Assembly (NCBI GenBank): GCA_947457285.1
Contig: CANGVZ010000101.1
Span: 1-7,307, forward strand
Origin: Flavobacteriales bacterium
GTDB lineage: Bacteria > Bacteroidota > Bacteroidia > Flavobacteriales_D > Sanyastnellaceae
Reading direction: 5' to 3'
Length of the DNA: 7,307 bases
Notes under the pieces: generated by a model
What the model was told of the DNA's origin: nothing
Database searches by the model: none
The model's input: only the letters and a program-made list of their open reading frames with translations
In this document: positions 6,346 to 7,307 of the stretch, in pieces
Numbering within the stretch: position 1 is the first letter of the stretch
Layout: each line of letters begins with the position of its first letter
Position numbers and translations under genes: made by a program

Positions 6346-7307
6346 AATTGCGTACTGATTTACCCACACGATCTGCAAAAGCTGCAATCATTCGATTCAT
6401 CAACTCTGCTTCACTCACGGGCCCTTTACGTCCAGAAAACTCCGCCATAAGGCGGTCCCTGTCCTTTACATTTACTACATCCTCTTTGCTGGACATTAGT
6501 TGCCACTTCCACTCTCCTGGATATAATCTCGTATGATCGCCTTCAAAGTCAGACCAGACTACATTATCTCTTTCTGAAAAAGGAACAATCTCAGTAGCGA
6601 AAACTTTTCCCGTTTCCGCATCGAGAATCTGAAACTTAAAAGACGCGTCCAATCCTCGACCGAGGCGGTTTTCAGTGTATTTCACTTTCTTAGAACCCAC
6701 CGTTGGCCCTAGGTATGCTTTGCGCTCGTAGGATCTCTGAGGCGCTACTTTGTGATCATAGGTCACTATTTCACCTGTAATAATGTATCTCGCACCAATC
6801 AGTTTTCCCGCTTCAATTACCTTGTCTTCGTCGAATACGGCTGACATGCTATTCATTTGCTCGCCCAAAAGAGCCTCCATGTGTTCCCGCTCCACGAGCT
6901 CAATAAAAGGACTTCGGATTTGAAGAATCTGCTGTTTTATAGCTCCGCTCAGTGCACGCTCCAAACCATTATCAATGTTCTTTTTTTCAACGGGTAGATA
7001 TGCTATGGAAAATTTAGCTTTCTCAAGGCATTCGTTCATTCGCTGGAGAGCGTCTTTGAAACCGGCATCCAGTTGTACTACTTCATTAAAAAACTCGTAG
7101 CCCTCCCTCCAATACTGGAGCTCCATAGCTTTTACACCTTTATTGTAATTGGGATAGATACGACTGAGGAGATCTAAATACTCCGCCTTTTTATTGTTTC
7201 TGTCTAAAGAACGCAACTTGCGAATGAGTTCCTGCGCTTCTTCGTAGCGTTCTTCTTTCACCGCACTTTCTGCGCTTTCGTAAAGAAAATTGACATAATC
7301 CGTTTTG
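6335..7307 (-). CDS. TPR-like repeat protein with C-terminal CsgG/LpoB-like domain (5' end outside window)
   Basis: The frame is open from 7306 to the TGA at 6337-6335, with 323 residues visible. A GTG at 7261 is an internal valine candidate rather than a convincing start, because the helical pattern (YVNFLYESAESA) continues upstream. The first 95 or so visible residues form paired helices (EERYEEAQELIRKLRSLD, REGYEFFNEVVQLD) typical of TPR-like repeats. Then comes a CsgG-type domain: FIELVEREHMEALLGEQM, a KLIGARYIITGEIVTY strand-turn, FKFQILDAETGKVFATEIVPF, and a C-terminal helix ending VGKSVRNFKP. CsgG and LpoB relatives are outer-membrane-associated, often lipoproteins. A lipobox cannot be checked here. 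Function is unknown; an envelope role is inferred. It converges on coaE with an 11-bp overlap. Confidence 0.82.
   Translation of the reverse strand, partial: KTDYVNFLYESAESAVKEERYEEAQELIRKLRSLDRNNKKAEYLDLLSRIYPNYNKGVKAMELQYWREGYEFFNEVVQLDAGFKDALQRMNECLEKAKFSIAYLPVEKKNIDNGLERALSGAIKQQILQIRSPFIELVEREHMEALLGEQMNSMSAVFDEDKVIEAGKLIGARYIITGEIVTYDHKVAPQRSYERKAYLGPTVGSKKVKYTENRLGRGLDASFKFQILDAETGKVFATEIVPFSERDNVVWSDFEGDHTRLYPGEWKWQLMSSKEDVVNVKDRDRLMAEFSGRKGPVSEAELMNRMIAAFADRVGKSVRNFKP

Noticed and set aside
6348..6536. 62-codon plus-strand frame after coaE
   Set aside because: It is antisense to the conserved C-terminal part of the CsgG-like gene, and its composition looks like a shadow.
7259..7261. 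GTG as the true start of the CsgG-like gene
   Set aside because: The reading frame continues to the window edge with helix-forming sequence, so the gene most likely begins outside the window.

Overview
The window looks like the chromosome of a member of the Bacteroidota, most likely a Flavobacteriales-type organism. Three things point there: a giant secreted protein built from cysteine-containing HYR-like modules, a promoter of the Bacteroidota form TTG-N21-TATATTTG, and start codons without Shine-Dalgarno sequences. No RNA gene, mobile element or CRISPR array was recognised.

Left two thirds (1-4845, minus strand): one uninterrupted reading frame of 1615 codons starts at 4845 and is still open at base 1. 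It encodes the N-terminal part of a very large exported surface or adhesin-like protein. In order it has a signal peptide, a type A repeat, a unique 158-residue domain, two more type A repeats, two tandem 168-residue type B domains, and at least five HYR-like modules. The first two HYR modules each carry a divergent type B domain inserted in the same loop. All the shorter open frames on either strand here are shadows of this gene.

Position 4846-5066: a 221-bp intergenic region holds a good candidate promoter for the giant gene, flanked by two perfect inverted repeats.

Position 5067-6345: two housekeeping genes diverge from a 55-bp gap. They are rpe (ribulose-5-phosphate 3-epimerase, minus strand) and coaE (dephospho-CoA kinase, plus strand, apparent TTG start). 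The gap holds two Bacteroidota-type -7 elements facing each other. 

Position 6335-7307: a minus-strand gene enters from the right edge and ends by overlapping the coaE tail by 11 bp. It encodes helical, TPR-like repeats followed by a CsgG/LpoB-like domain and is probably an envelope protein. No functional link between the surface protein and the housekeeping genes is visible; they appear to be neighbours only.
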